Below are positions 41,969-42,795 of a stretch of DNA of 42,795 nt, in pieces. This stretch comes from CAZOGW01 sp964579415 (GTDB taxonomy: Bacteria; Actinomycetota; Acidimicrobiia; Spongiisociales; UBA5794), in contig CAZOGW010000011.1 of the NCBI GenBank assembly GCA_964579415.1, forward strand, positions 1 through 42,795. Direction: 5' to 3'. A program made the translations under genes and the position numbers. Every line of letters starts with the position of its first letter. The stretch's first letter is position 1. The notes beneath the pieces were generated by a model. That model saw nothing but the letters and a program-made list of their open reading frames with translations, was not told where the DNA came from and did not search any database.

Positions 41969-42795
41969 ATGTCACGCACCCGGCTGTTCGCTGCGCTCCT
42001 GCTCGCCGTCGTCGCCCTCGCCTGGGGCGCCATACCGCTCATCGTCCGCGGCGACGTCCCCTGGCAGCAGCTCCTGGCGGCGCGCCTGTGGCTGGGGGCG
42101 CTGACGCTGCTCGCCATCGTCGGCCTCGGCGGCAGGCTGCGCCTCCCGGCGGTTCGCGACCGCTGGCGACTCATCGCCTGCGGCCTGCTGCTGGCTGCGC
42201 ACTGGGGTGCGTTCTTCCTCTCCATCACCGAGGCAACGGTGGCCATCGCCCTGGCCGTGCTCTACCTGGGCCCGGTGCTGGCGTCGGCGCTGGCACCCTT
42301 CGTCCTCGGCGAGAGCGTGCCCGGCCGTGTCTTCGTCGGGCTCGGCGTCGCCGTCGTCGGCGTGCTGGCGGTGGTCCGCCCCGGCGGAGAGACCAGCGCC
42401 CTGGGGCTGGCGGCGTCCGTGTTCGCCGCGCTGAGCCTCACCGCCCTGATGCTCGTCGGCGCCGGCCTCTCCCGCCGCATCGGGCCGCTGACGATGGCCA
42501 CCGGCGAGACGATGGTGGCCGCCCTCGCCACCACGCCGTGGGCGGTGGCGGCGGTGCGGGAATCGTCGGAATACTGGCCGCAGCTCCTCGTGCTCGGCGT
42601 ACTGCTCACCGGTATCGCCAGCGTCGTCTACTGGCGGGGCATGGAGCGCCTACCGGTGGCGACGGTCTCGGTGATCATGTATCTCGAGCCGGCCTCGGCG
42701 GTGGTGTGGGCGGCGATCTTCCTCGGCGAGACCCCCGACGCCCTCGCCTGGATCGGCATCGCCCTCGTCATCGTCGGCGGCCTCCTCGCCGGCTC
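41969..42795 (+). CDS. EamA (DMT superfamily) transporter, 3' end outside window
   Basis: The frame is open from the ATG at 41969 to the window end (275 codons). It gives MSRTRLFAALLLAVVALAWG, then about nine membrane segments in two EamA repeats. Markers are LLLAAHWGAFFLSITEATVAIA, GESVPGRVFVGLGVAVVGVLAV and, in the second repeat, VATVSVIMYLEPASAVVWAA followed by FLGETPDALAWIGIALVIVGG. It is close to full length; only the last residues are missing. The substrate is unknown. It is preceded by an inverted heptad pair and 55 bp without motifs. Confidence 0.92.
   Translation, partial: MSRTRLFAALLLAVVALAWGAIPLIVRGDVPWQQLLAARLWLGALTLLAIVGLGGRLRLPAVRDRWRLIACGLLLAAHWGAFFLSITEATVAIALAVLYLGPVLASALAPFVLGESVPGRVFVGLGVAVVGVLAVVRPGGETSALGLAASVFAALSLTALMLVGAGLSRRIGPLTMATGETMVAALATTPWAVAAVRESSEYWPQLLVLGVLLTGIASVVYWRGMERLPVATVSVIMYLEPASAVVWAAIFLGETPDALAWIGIALVIVGGLLAG

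Overview
This window is a high-GC chromosomal segment with tightly packed genes, many joined by ATGA or GTGA overlaps. Gene order and content point to an actinobacterium. The evidence is dnaK-grpE-dnaJ-hspR in one operon, ClpB, a PurS/PurQ/short-PurL set, a group II truncated haemoglobin, and XylFGH-like and AglEFG-like sugar transporters. An uncultured Acidimicrobiia-type lineage is my best guess (inference only). Two 10-N gaps (2600-2609 and 8379-8388) indicate a scaffolded draft assembly, perhaps from a metagenome.

Layout. 1-2514: heat-shock operon (dnaK 3' end, grpE, a zinc-finger-less dnaJ, hspR). 2783-3866 (minus): mscL and an acidic protein of unknown function. 4048-7182: large secreted seven-repeat FG-GAP protein. 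7445-10039: clpB, followed by a very strong terminator and a hairpin-rich non-coding stretch. 10463-12586: a PadR regulator, a HAAS/NfeD membrane protein and a slipin (SPFH) as one operon, then a terminator and a 61-bp tandem repeat. 12946-16880: divergent Lgt-like protein (minus), M20 amidohydrolase, EamA transporter (minus) and YbaK-type deacylase. 16967-22120: purA, purD, purE, purB and a coupled GNAT. 22141-25428 (minus): group II globin, peptidoglycan amidase and a DUF3352 protein. 25554-29563: purC-purS-purQ-purL, overlapping or nearly so. 29626-30663 (minus): double-GNAT protein. 30703-31539: zinc-ribbon rhomboid protease. 31754-34100: dnaB and a Gfo/Idh/MocA oxidoreductase. 34477-41847: two sugar ABC importers and a small membrane protein. 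From 41969: an EamA transporter cut by the window end.

The metabolic core is purine synthesis. Eight pur genes lie in two blocks (A-D-E-B and C-S-Q-L) separated by about 3.4 kb of unrelated minus-strand genes; purF, purM, purN, purK and purH are not here. The transporter block has two lipoprotein-binding systems, and only the first has its own ATPase.

The most unusual signal is a family of short tandem arrays with a strict 7-bp period, found in at least nine intergenic loci. The units share a near-constant half (GTA followed by C or T) and a three-base half that differs between arrays but is mostly held within each array. They sit mainly at gene 3' ends, usually in the sense of the gene that ends there. 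They fill two convergent gene junctions that lack hairpin terminators, and they supply the last codons and/or stop codon of three genes. They resemble in principle the heptanucleotide STRR repeats of heterocystous cyanobacteria, but the unit sequence and setting differ. I regard this family as the best candidate here for something undescribed.
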